DNA of 38,190 nucleotides from TMED23 sp913054205 (GTDB taxonomy: Bacteria; Pseudomonadota; Alphaproteobacteria; Rhodospirillales; UBA2165): NCBI GenBank assembly GCA_046582495.1, contig JAYGEG010000045.1:1-38190 (forward strand), given 5' to 3'. The translations under genes were made by a program, and so were the position numbers. The notes beneath the pieces were generated by a model. That model worked only from the letters and a program-made list of their open reading frames with translations. It had not been told where the DNA came from and ran no database searches. Positions 6,492 through 14,471 of the stretch are shown piece by piece (position 1 is the first letter of the stretch; each line of letters starts with the position of its first letter).

Positions 6492-9057
6492 AAAACCGCT
6501 TGAGCAGCCGCTCGATGTAGTCGAGTTCGATCTCGGGCCGCCAGAGATCGCCCGCTCGGCGGCGGAGTTCTTCCAAGATTTTCCGCGCCCGTTGCATTTC
6601 GCTTTCGCCTGGAATCTTCACCTGGCCGGTGGCGGTTCCCTGGTTGCCTTCTTCTTGTTGACGGCGGCCAAAGGGATCACGGTTGCCGGGCCGCATACCT
6701 CTGAGGCGGGGGCCAGAAAACGCACCAAAGCGGCCCCCAGGGCCACGGCGGCCATTTGCACGGCCACGGCCTCGTCCCATGCGCCGCGCTAGGGCTCGGG
6801 CAGAATTTCGCGCACCTTGGCGCAAAGCTTCAAGAGCACGGGACTGCGGGCCTACCGATTCGCCGGGACGGCCTTTGCCAAGCGCTTTTTCTGACTGGCG
6901 CATTGCGCGCTCGGCGGTGCCGAGGCCTTTCGGGATACTGCCCATCATTTCGCCAAATTTCTGCATCATTTTGCCGAGTTGACGGCGGATACCTTCCTGA
7001 TCAGACAATCCTTCGCGCTTTTTTTTGTTTTCCGGATTTCGGCCTTCCTGTTCCCGTTCCGCGGGGTCCTGCTGCGCACGCTTATGGGTCTCTTCGAGTA
7101 ATTTTTGTTGGCGGCGAATAATTTCGCGAAGCTCGCGCATCGTCTTTTGCGCTTCTTTGGATTGTTGACTTTGGCGACCGCCGCGGGCCAAGGCACTGCG
7201 TAAATTTTCGAGCATGCGCTGCAACTCAGCCATTAACTGGCGAGCAGCCTCTCGTGATCCTTGGCGCATAAGCTCTCGGGCACGGTCCAGCATGCGCTGA
7301 ATGTCCTGATTTGTCATGGTTTGCGCATTCGGATCCAGCGGTGAAATTTGGCCACGCTGCTGTAACTCGTGCATCAAGGCAGCCATAAACTTCTCTAAGG
7401 CCTTTTGAACTTCGTTCATCAAGCGTTCGATTTCTTCCGTGCTGGCGTTGCGATCAAGCGCTTCCATCAGGCGGCGTTGCGCAGCGCGAAGGTCAGCACC
7501 AGCAGTTGCTGCCCGGCCTTCTTCGATTTGAAGGGCGATGTCCCACAGCATCTTTTGGACCTGGACGACGGCAATTTCTTTTTTGTCTCTCTTGAGACGT
7601 TCGCGGGCGACTCTCAGACCCAAATAAATTGTATTATTGCCATCAAAAAGAGAGGGCTCATCTGTCAATTGGTCCAGCTTAAGGCCGGCTAAAATTCGAG
7701 AGCGGTTATCGACGGCTAATCGCTTGCGTATCTCATATATTTCTTTGGCCGCGGGGTGGCTAAATCGCCGCTCCGGCAGCACAACAGGCTCAACTTGGCT
7801 AAGCCCGGTTTGGCCCTGCTCATCTCCGACCAATAGATGCACAAGCACCGGCAGGCCCGCCCAAACGTGCGAGATTAAATCGTGGTTTGATTTTCTTTTA
7901 ACGTCGGTCTCTTCCTGGCCCGGCAACGGCAAGCGCAGGATAATTTCATCTTGGCCGCCTGGAATTCTTTGACCATCCAACCGGCGAATGGAAGCCGTCA
8001 CGGTCTTTACGCCATAGTCATCCTTGGCTGAAAATGGGAGCTGAAGACGGAGCTGCGGTGTTGATTCGGGTGCGCCAGAAAATTCAATCGTCGGCGCCGC
8101 ATCCTTGAGGATGGTCATCGGCCAGCCGGCCAATTCATGCCCGTGTTGGAGGATGGAGAGACGCTCACCGGTTTTTATTTGTTCGCCGCCAAGTTCGGTT
8201 TCGAGATGATAGGCATCGGCTTTAATGCGATTGAAATCCATTGTATTTGAAACTGTCTCTGTTTGGCTGACACTCAGTTGCGGTAGGGCGCCGCCGCCAT
8301 TGACCTGCGCTAATATCGTGCTGCCCGCCGGTACTTTGAGAAGTTTGGGTTGTTCCGCGGTCGTTGTTGCACCGCCAACGGTAGAATTTTGATTGCCGAC
8401 ATGCAGCACAATCGGCGGCACACCTGTATAGGCTGGAGGCGTAATCCAAATATTGATCGCCACCGAACGGCCTAAAGTCAGCGCACTCAGCTCTGGCAGG
8501 ATTGCGCGGCCTAAACGATTAAAGCTGTCACTGCCGGCTGCGATAACGCCGACAATGAGCAACAGACCAACCGCAGCCCGCATGCCCCAGGGATCGCGCT
8601 TTGCCAGTCCGGCTTTAGGCAATCCAAGTTTTAGCTGATTCGCTTGCGCCGCCATGCGCGCCTGATGGGCTCGCCATAGAGCGCGTGCCACACTGTCGCC
8701 CCGTCCAGCGGCTAAGGTGTCATCCAGCGCTGCCAGGGGCCGGTGTTCAAGATCGCTCGCCTGCTCAATATGGTGCTGCGCCTGAATATCTTTGACCCGC
8801 GGCAAACGGGTGAAAGCTTTTTGGATGGCGGTTAAAAAAGCGATTAGAAAAGCAACGACGATTGCAGCATGGAGCCAAATAGGGAGATAGGAAAAAAGCT
8901 CTAAAAGGGCGGCAAAGGAAAACATACCGGCGAGTGCAACCGCTGGCCACAGCGCCGGCCACAAACGCTCCCACGTCAGACTGGCCCGCGCCAGTCCGAG
9001 ATAGAGACTATAAATAGGGGCCCTTGTAGTCTTGGGCTTCGAGTTTCCTATTGGCAA
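6490..9057 (-). CDS. TIGR02302/DUF4175 family large membrane protein
   Basis: An 855-residue protein of the alphaproteobacterial TIGR02302 (DUF4175) family; function unknown. The first 200 residues carry two hydrophobic hairpin-forming segments (about 33-55 and 60-78) and a further helix near 160-178 ahead of a long periplasmic-looking region. The middle is beta-rich (SVAINIWITPPAYTGVPP, a family landmark). The C-terminal third is a long Arg/Gln/Glu-rich coiled region (LRAAQRRLMEALDRNAS onwards). It ends in a low-complexity Arg/Gly-rich tract around residues 770-815 before the conserved IPGESEMQRARKILEELRRR and an LDYIERLLKRF end. Last gene of argH-lptM-lysA-DUF4175, 51 nt after lysA. Its stop codon lies inside the palindrome at 6436-6491. 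Confidence 0.9.
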   Translation of the reverse strand: MPIGNSKPKTTRAPIYSLYLGLARASLTWERLWPALWPAVALAGMFSFAALLELFSYLPIWLHAAIVVAFLIAFLTAIQKAFTRLPRVKDIQAQHHIEQASDLEHRPLAALDDTLAAGRGDSVARALWRAHQARMAAQANQLKLGLPKAGLAKRDPWGMRAAVGLLLIVGVIAAGSDSFNRLGRAILPELSALTLGRSVAINIWITPPAYTGVPPIVLHVGNQNSTVGGATTTAEQPKLLKVPAGSTILAQVNGGGALPQLSVSQTETVSNTMDFNRIKADAYHLETELGGEQIKTGERLSILQHGHELAGWPMTILKDAAPTIEFSGAPESTPQLRLQLPFSAKDDYGVKTVTASIRRLDGQRIPGGQDEIILRLPLPGQEETDVKRKSNHDLISHVWAGLPVLVHLLVGDEQGQTGLSQVEPVVLPERRFSHPAAKEIYEIRKRLAVDNRSRILAGLKLDQLTDEPSLFDGNNTIYLGLRVARERLKRDKKEIAVVQVQKMLWDIALQIEEGRAATAGADLRAAQRRLMEALDRNASTEEIERLMNEVQKALEKFMAALMHELQQRGQISPLDPNAQTMTNQDIQRMLDRARELMRQGSREAARQLMAELQRMLENLRSALARGGRQSQQSKEAQKTMRELREIIRRQQKLLEETHKRAQQDPAEREQEGRNPENKKKREGLSDQEGIRRQLGKMMQKFGEMMGSIPKGLGTAERAMRQSEKALGKGRPGESVGPQSRALEALRQGARNSARALARRMGRGRGRANGRRGPGGRFGAFSGPRLRGMRPGNRDPFGRRQQEEGNQGTATGQVKIPGESEMQRARKILEELRRRAGDLWRPEIELDYIERLLKRF

Positions 9058-9108
9058 ATCCTAATCACCTTACATGTTCTAAACGACATATAGAGTGTGT
9101 TCCGTCGT

Positions 9109-10371
9109 TTAGGGGTCCCAGTTTGGCAGATTTTCGTAGTTTAACAAAGTGTCTGGCTCTATTCGCTCGCGAACAATTGAATATTTGTCACCTTTTACCA
9201 GCACTTCCGGGATCAGCGCCCGGCTGTTATAGGTCGAGGACATGACGGCGCCATAGGCCCCAGCGGAGCGAATGGCCAATAAATCCCCAGCTTCTGCGGC
9301 TGGCAGGTCAATTTCTGTCGCGAAGGTGTCGCCGGTCTCACAAACCGGGCCAACAACATCGACGCGTTCAAGATTGGCACCCGAAATTGGCTCGATGGCC
9401 GGCACAATATCATGTTTTGCATCATACAGGCTCGGCCGCATGAGATCGTTCATCGCGGCATCTAAAATCAAGAATCGCCGCGTTGCTCCTTCTTTAACGT
9501 AAACAATCTGTGTCACCAAAATACCGGCATTGCCGACGATGAGCCTGCCGGGCTCAAAGAGGAGGTCACATTCCACATCACCTAAGACTTCAGAAACCAC
9601 TTTGCCGTATTCAGCCGGGCTTGGTGTTTCGGCGCTATCATAGGGAATGCCGAGACCGCCACCGAGATCAAGTCTTGGGATCGCATGACCATCGGCTCTC
9701 AAAATGGCAACAATATCACGAAGCCGGATGAAGGCGTCGCGAAACGGCTGAAGCTCGGTCAGCTGAGAGCCAATATGAACGGCCAGTCCAGTGATCTCGA
9801 TATTTGGCAATTTACTCGCGCGGTTTATGACATCGTGAATGCGTGTCCATTCAATGCCAAACTTATCTTCCGAGCGTCCGGTTGATATTTTGTCATGGGT
9901 ATGGGCATCAACATCCGGATTGATGCGAAACGCCACTGGCGCAATTACGCTCATCGATCCCGCAATCTCGTTGAGAGCATGCAACTCCGGCTCAGATTCA
10001 ACATTTATCTGAAGAATGTTTTCACTGAGTGCATGTGCCAATTCATCGCGGGTCTTACCAACGCCGGAAAAAACAATTTTATTGGCTGGCATGCCTGCTT
10101 TGAGCGCGCGCGTTAATTCACCGGATGAAACAACGTCAGCGCCGGCTCCCATATCGGCCATAATTTTGAGCACAGCTATATTGGAATTTGCTTTAACAGC
10201 AAAACATACAGTAGCTGAAACATCCGAAAGAGCTTCCGAGAACACTCGAAAATGACGTTCTATGGTCGCGCTGGAATAGCAGTAAAAAGGCGTGCCGACA
10301 GCTTCCGCGATTTCGGAAACCGGTACGTCTTCGGCAGCAAGCACGCCGTTTTTGTATTCAAAATGATCCAT
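9109..10371 (-). CDS. lysA: Diaminopimelate decarboxylase
   Basis: PLP enzyme that decarboxylates meso-diaminopimelate to L-lysine, the last step of the DAP pathway, in the cytoplasm. Length 420 residues is normal. An alanine-racemase-like TIM barrel carries the Schiff-base lysine K60 in CFAVKANSN, the HIGSQ motif, the phosphate-binding DLGGGLGIPY and EPGRLIVGNAG. The C-terminal barrel carries CETGDTF, whose Cys comes from the partner subunit to complete the dimer active site. It follows lptM by 22 nt. The argH-lptM-lysA order is well known in this class, so the cluster mixes arginine and lysine synthesis with an envelope lipoprotein. Confidence 0.96.
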   Translation of the reverse strand: MDHFEYKNGVLAAEDVPVSEIAEAVGTPFYCYSSATIERHFRVFSEALSDVSATVCFAVKANSNIAVLKIMADMGAGADVVSSGELTRALKAGMPANKIVFSGVGKTRDELAHALSENILQINVESEPELHALNEIAGSMSVIAPVAFRINPDVDAHTHDKISTGRSEDKFGIEWTRIHDVINRASKLPNIEITGLAVHIGSQLTELQPFRDAFIRLRDIVAILRADGHAIPRLDLGGGLGIPYDSAETPSPAEYGKVVSEVLGDVECDLLFEPGRLIVGNAGILVTQIVYVKEGATRRFLILDAAMNDLMRPSLYDAKHDIVPAIEPISGANLERVDVVGPVCETGDTFATEIDLPAAEAGDLLAIRSAGAYGAVMSSTYNSRALIPEVLVKGDKYSIVRERIEPDTLLNYENLPNWDP

Positions 10372-10393
10372 GTCGGGCTCGTTTTAGGACGGG

Positions 10394-10543
10394 TTAATAG
10401 CTGGGATATTTGCGCGGAAAATCCGACTTTTCACCGGGTGGTGGTTGCACATCGTTCTTCTTACCGCAGGCGGACAGGATCGGTAGCGTCACTAAGACGA
10501 CCAATAAGCTCAAAACAAATCTATGTAATCGACGCTGTTTCAT
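10394..10543 (-). CDS. lptM: LptM/YifL-like small lipoprotein
   Basis: A 49-residue lipoprotein: a basic n-region (MKQRRLHR), a hydrophobic core and the lipobox LSAC with the lipidated Cys at residue 26, followed directly by GKK and a short Pro-rich tail. This is the pattern of LptM (YifL), which in E. coli helps mature the LptDE lipopolysaccharide translocon; transfer of that role here is inference from family and from position directly before lysA. A longer frame opens at 10600 and overlaps argH, but the ATG at 10543 gives a proper signal peptide and has GAAG just before it. It starts 24 nt inside the region after the argH stop at 10567. Confidence 0.75.
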   Translation of the reverse strand: MKQRRLHRFVLSLLVVLVTLPILSACGKKNDVQPPPGEKSDFPRKYPSY

Positions 10544-10566
10544 CTGCTTCAATCCCAAACTGCTTG

Positions 10567-11976
10567 TTACCCAAGATACTTGAGGCGCGCCTGAGCGCAA
10601 GCCTCTTTGACGTTGGCCGGTGCAGGTCCACCAAAGCTCGATCTTGCGTTTAAAGCCTGTTCAATATCGAGCATGGCCAAAACATCTTCGGTTATTGCGG
10701 GTTCTACACTTTGCATGTCGGTAAGATTTAACTCTTCCAACATACAGCCTTTACTCTCCGCAAGCTTCACCATGCTACCACTAATGCGGTGAGCTTCTCT
10801 AAACGGTTTACCAAGTTCCCGCACCAACCAATCGGCCAAATCAATGGCGTTGGAGTTTGCGGCTTTTGCGGCAGCCAGCAATTTATCGTTATTAAATGTT
10901 ATTTCCTCAAACATGCCGGTCATCGCCGCAACGGTTAGCGCAAGCGTGTCTGCCGTCTCAAAGACAGGTTCTTTGTCTTCTTGCATGTCTTTGCTATAGG
11001 CAAGCGGCAGGCCCTTCATGACAATCAGCAAGGCATTGAGATTGCCAATCACGCGGCCAGATTTAGCGCGCACCAATTCGGCGGCGTCTGGATTTCTTTT
11101 TTGCGGCAGCATCGAACTGCCGGTTGAAAACGAATCCGGCAGATTCACAAAGCCAAAAGACGCACTTGCCCAAATGACAATTTCTTCGGCCAATCTCGAG
11201 AGATGGATCGAAAGAATTGCGGCGAGCGATAAATATTCAAGCGCAAAATCCCGGTCTGATACAGCATCAAGGGAATTGGCCGTCGGCCGTTCAAAACCAA
11301 GCGCGTCTGCAGTTGCCTGCCGATCAATTGGAAAGGACGTTCCTGCGATCGCGCCTGAACCGAGCGGATTTTCGTTCATTCTTTTCCGGCAATCGGCGAG
11401 CCGACCCCGATCTCGACCCACCATCTCAACATAGGCCAGCAAATGATGGCCGAGCGTAACCGGTTGCGCCGTTTGTAAATGTGTGTAGCCAGGCATAATG
11501 GTGGCGGCGTGCTCTTCTGCCCGTGCGATCAACGTCGCTTGAAATGACTGCAAATCAATATCCAGCCGATCGAGATCATCTCGGACCCAAAGTTTGAAAT
11601 CCGTTGCCACCTGATCATTCCGTGACCGCGCGGTGTGCAGCCGCCCTGCTGCATCGCCAATTATTTCGGTGAGCCGGGATTCGACATTCATATGAATATC
11701 TTCAAGTTCGGTTTTGAACTCAAATGACCCATCTTCAATTTCGCTTAAAATTTGGCCGAGCCCATCATTTATCCGGTCGCCATCTTCGGCCGAAATTATG
11801 TTTTGCTGAACCAGCATTGTTGCATGGGCTTTGGACGCAGTAATGTCTTGGGCATACATCCGCTTATCGAAATCAATGGACGCGTTGATGCGTTCCATGA
11901 TTTCAGACGGCCCACCGTCGAACCGGCCACCCCAAATGGCGCTGGAGACTGTATCTTTTTTGCTCGTTTTACTCAT
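10567..11976 (-). CDS. argH: Argininosuccinate lyase
   Basis: Cleaves argininosuccinate to arginine and fumarate, the last step of arginine synthesis; homotetramer of the fumarase/aspartase superfamily. At 469 residues it has full family length. Signature regions are TARSRNDQV (115-123), GYTHLQTAQP with the general-acid region H167, and GSSMLPQKRNPD (286-297) with the catalytic serine loop. It is first in the argH-lptM-lysA-DUF4175 series. The 150 nt upstream to the next gene show no convincing promoter. Confidence 0.97.
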   Translation of the reverse strand: MSKTSKKDTVSSAIWGGRFDGGPSEIMERINASIDFDKRMYAQDITASKAHATMLVQQNIISAEDGDRINDGLGQILSEIEDGSFEFKTELEDIHMNVESRLTEIIGDAAGRLHTARSRNDQVATDFKLWVRDDLDRLDIDLQSFQATLIARAEEHAATIMPGYTHLQTAQPVTLGHHLLAYVEMVGRDRGRLADCRKRMNENPLGSGAIAGTSFPIDRQATADALGFERPTANSLDAVSDRDFALEYLSLAAILSIHLSRLAEEIVIWASASFGFVNLPDSFSTGSSMLPQKRNPDAAELVRAKSGRVIGNLNALLIVMKGLPLAYSKDMQEDKEPVFETADTLALTVAAMTGMFEEITFNNDKLLAAAKAANSNAIDLADWLVRELGKPFREAHRISGSMVKLAESKGCMLEELNLTDMQSVEPAITEDVLAMLDIEQALNARSSFGGPAPANVKEACAQARLKYLG

Positions 11977-12126
11977 CGCTCAAACACATATATCTGTTGG
12001 AAATCGCTATTCCCGTTAAAGAACGCGCTATTCTGGTCATATCCGCTCAGCAATCAAGAGGCAATCAGCGGTAATGCTATGGAATTTATACAGGATTTGG
12101 AGTGTAAACGGAGGAAATTGAGAAAA

Positions 12127-13335
12127 TTAGGCCTTTTTGGTGAGTTTCACTAATTTTGCGGCTTCTTTTGCTTCTTCTTTCTGGACCTGCTTGAGATTTT
12201 TATACCAGGACAGAATGTCATCTTTTTGACCGCGCCATTTTAACGCGACAATAGCGCCGACCGAATCTTCCTTATCTTCATCGAGAGTATCTCCCGACAA
12301 AAGATTGTAAAATTCTTCAACAACAGGTTTGAGATAGGTTGGTGCAAATTGAGGCTCGCGTAGTATGATTTTTGAGAAATCGGTAAACTCTTCGCGGAAT
12401 ACTTCCATAAAAAGTTTTAAGAACGGCATTTTGAGCCTAATGAGTACGGGCAGGCTTTCCATCGACATATCCGCAACACTTTCGTCGAGAGCCCAGACAA
12501 AATTTTCGTGGACGCCAAGTATTTCGGCTATATATTGCTGGTCACGCGCAAAAAAATCAAAAACGCGTTTTTTGGCGGTTTTAAATATAAAATCAAATTT
12601 GGCCTTCGATTTGATTTGTGCCATGCCGGCAATGGCTTGTGGCTTCACTCTCAGGATTGTTTCAAAACGCTCATCCGTAAGTTTTCTAACGGAGGCTATT
12701 TCGCCTGGATTTAAACCGGAAACAACGACTACCTTCTTGGGGGTATCTAGATACAACAAAGTCTCGCCGAGCGCCTGGTAGTGTTCACGCTGCATTTTGT
12801 TGTAGGCATCAACCAAAGGGAGTTGCCACGCATAAATCAAAAAAGGTTTAAGCTCAGCTAGTTTATCGGCACCTTCGTTTATGACATCCTGCCCGCTGTC
12901 ATCATCATCTTCTTCGGCTTTTTTATTGCTGAAGAGACCAAATCTTTTTTTCTTTTTCTTTTTAACTTTCTCTTTTTTGGGTTTTTGCGATGTTACGAAT
13001 ATTTTACTGGCGCAGGTGTATACCAGCATGCGTTCTAATTCACCGAGCGTAGCACCACACACGAGGGGTGTTTCCATATCAAAAATACGTTTGCCGCATT
13101 CGTTGACAAATAAATCTTTGCCGATATCAAGATTTTCCCGAAGTACTTCGAGAAAATTTTGCATCAATTTAGGCGTAAATATGATGTCGCGATATTCTAC
13201 TTTTGCGTCAATTAAACCTTTTTGCTTCAGGCGCGCCAATACGAACTTGGCACCGGCCAACACGATTTTTCGCATTTCGGTGTCCAAGTTGACTATTTGA
13301 GGAAAGGCAATTTCCTCTGAGTTGTCTTTGGGCAT
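12127..13335 (-). CDS. Hypothetical protein, 402 residues, next to CheZ
   Basis: I do not recognise a family. The sequence has an N-terminal helical region (1-115), a strongly basic then acidic linker (about 116-150: KKKKKKR followed by EEDDDD), and a long helix-rich C-terminal domain (about 155-402) with YAWQLPLVDAYNKMQ, the phrase KKVVVVSGLNPGEIASVRKLTDERFETIL, and a C-terminal charged helix. There is no signal peptide or membrane segment, so a cytoplasmic location is expected. No catalytic signature is visible. It lies 170 nt downstream of the CheZ gene on the same strand, which could mean a signalling or motility link; this is only context. The ATG at 13335 follows a modest GAGGCGAG-type ribosome binding region. 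Confidence 0.75.
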   Translation of the reverse strand: MPKDNSEEIAFPQIVNLDTEMRKIVLAGAKFVLARLKQKGLIDAKVEYRDIIFTPKLMQNFLEVLRENLDIGKDLFVNECGKRIFDMETPLVCGATLGELERMLVYTCASKIFVTSQKPKKEKVKKKKKKRFGLFSNKKAEEDDDDSGQDVINEGADKLAELKPFLIYAWQLPLVDAYNKMQREHYQALGETLLYLDTPKKVVVVSGLNPGEIASVRKLTDERFETILRVKPQAIAGMAQIKSKAKFDFIFKTAKKRVFDFFARDQQYIAEILGVHENFVWALDESVADMSMESLPVLIRLKMPFLKLFMEVFREEFTDFSKIILREPQFAPTYLKPVVEEFYNLLSGDTLDEDKEDSVGAIVALKWRGQKDDILSWYKNLKQVQKEEAKEAAKLVKLTKKA

Positions 13336-13505
13336 TACGCTCGCCTCTTGTTCATCTGTTCATCCAAGGTCGCATTTGCCAAACCATGTGTGATTGGCAC
13401 AACTCAATATTTGGATTGGTGAGGCGATTTTCAATGAAATTTTTGATGTAGGAGAGATGGTTTTAGTGGTTTACCCTAGGCTTTTTTGGGGAAATCCAGC
13501 GTCAT

Positions 13506-14300
13506 TTAGTCAAAAAGTGCGTCGATATCGTCCTGACCGATGCCTTCACCCGAAAGCGCCGGGCCGTTGAGAAGATTTTTGTCTTCATCGGTTTCGTCAG
13601 CGACTGAGGCTTCAATTTCGGCAATATCGTCTTCGCCCCATATCTCGATCATCGCATTGATACGATCTTCAACATATTTGAGGGCGTTAACAACTTTGGT
13701 AATGCGTTGGCCGGTGAGGTCCTGAAAATTACAGGCTTCGACCATTTTTAACGTCAATTCCATAATTTCATCTGCGGCTTGGCGATCTTCTGCGGTCTCA
13801 GTACTGAGTTGAAGTTTTTCAGCCAATTCGTCAATTTTTTCAGTTGATTCCAAGATGACATTTGTCGCATCTTCGGTCGCCTGTACCACAGCATCCAATT
13901 CAGTGCTGGCTTTAAGGACCTGATCGCCGCCTTGAGTACCGCCTTGCATGGAGCGAATTTCTGCTTTGGTTTCCTGGATAGAGCGCGACAGCGCACGAAG
14001 TTCATTTTTCATAGCTGAGGCGGCTTCGGAATCCTGTTCCGGTTGTTCTTGTTCAGATAGATCTTTGGGAGCTTCGGCGGGTTGAGGCGTTTCCGCGGCG
14101 GCTTGAGCATTTTTCCGCATGATGATTTGTAGATCTAAGATAGCAGACAATAACTGCGCATTACTGACACCATTAACGGTTTGCTGTGGAATAGCTTCTG
14201 CATCGGGCCGCTCAAAGACGTGCTGAGGCAGTTCTTGGCCCTTTTCCTTCATCATCTTAATTTCGGCGCTAAACAGCTTTTTGGTTGGGGTGCCAGCCAT
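13506..14300 (-). CDS. cheZ: CheY-P phosphatase CheZ
   Basis: Cytoplasmic phosphatase that removes phosphate from the chemotaxis response regulator CheY, ending the motor signal. The 264-residue protein has a long four-helix-bundle coiled region (about 95-225). The catalytic helix motif NFQDLTGQRITKVV carries D194 and Q198, spaced four residues apart as in E. coli CheZ (D143/Q147). The C-terminal QDDIDALFD tail resembles the amphipathic CheY-binding peptide also seen at FliM N-termini. The N-terminus (about 65-95) is a Pro/Glu/Gln-rich linker. No other chemotaxis gene is in the window. Stand-alone cheZ genes are usual in alphaproteobacteria. Confidence 0.88.
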   Translation of the reverse strand: MAGTPTKKLFSAEIKMMKEKGQELPQHVFERPDAEAIPQQTVNGVSNAQLLSAILDLQIIMRKNAQAAAETPQPAEAPKDLSEQEQPEQDSEAASAMKNELRALSRSIQETKAEIRSMQGGTQGGDQVLKASTELDAVVQATEDATNVILESTEKIDELAEKLQLSTETAEDRQAADEIMELTLKMVEACNFQDLTGQRITKVVNALKYVEDRINAMIEIWGEDDIAEIEASVADETDEDKNLLNGPALSGEGIGQDDIDALFD

Positions 14301-14471
14301 AAATGTTCCTCGATAACAATATTTTTTATATTAAATTATAAATATTCCACGACTATCAATGGCTTAGCTCCTCCACAGCCATCGATGAAAATTGGTATTT
14401 ATTGTTCATTGATACTTGAAATGTGGCTATTTATATATGGAAATTCAACAAGAAAGGCAATATCTCACAAA

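Noticed and set aside
6683..7121. Plus-strand Arg/Pro-rich frames
   Set aside because: Antisense of the Arg-rich C-terminus of the DUF4175 gene, with no start signal.
13377..13399. Sigma-54 promoter (TTGGCA)
   Set aside because: No -12 TTGC element at the proper distance on either strand; it is only a 6-bp inverted repeat.
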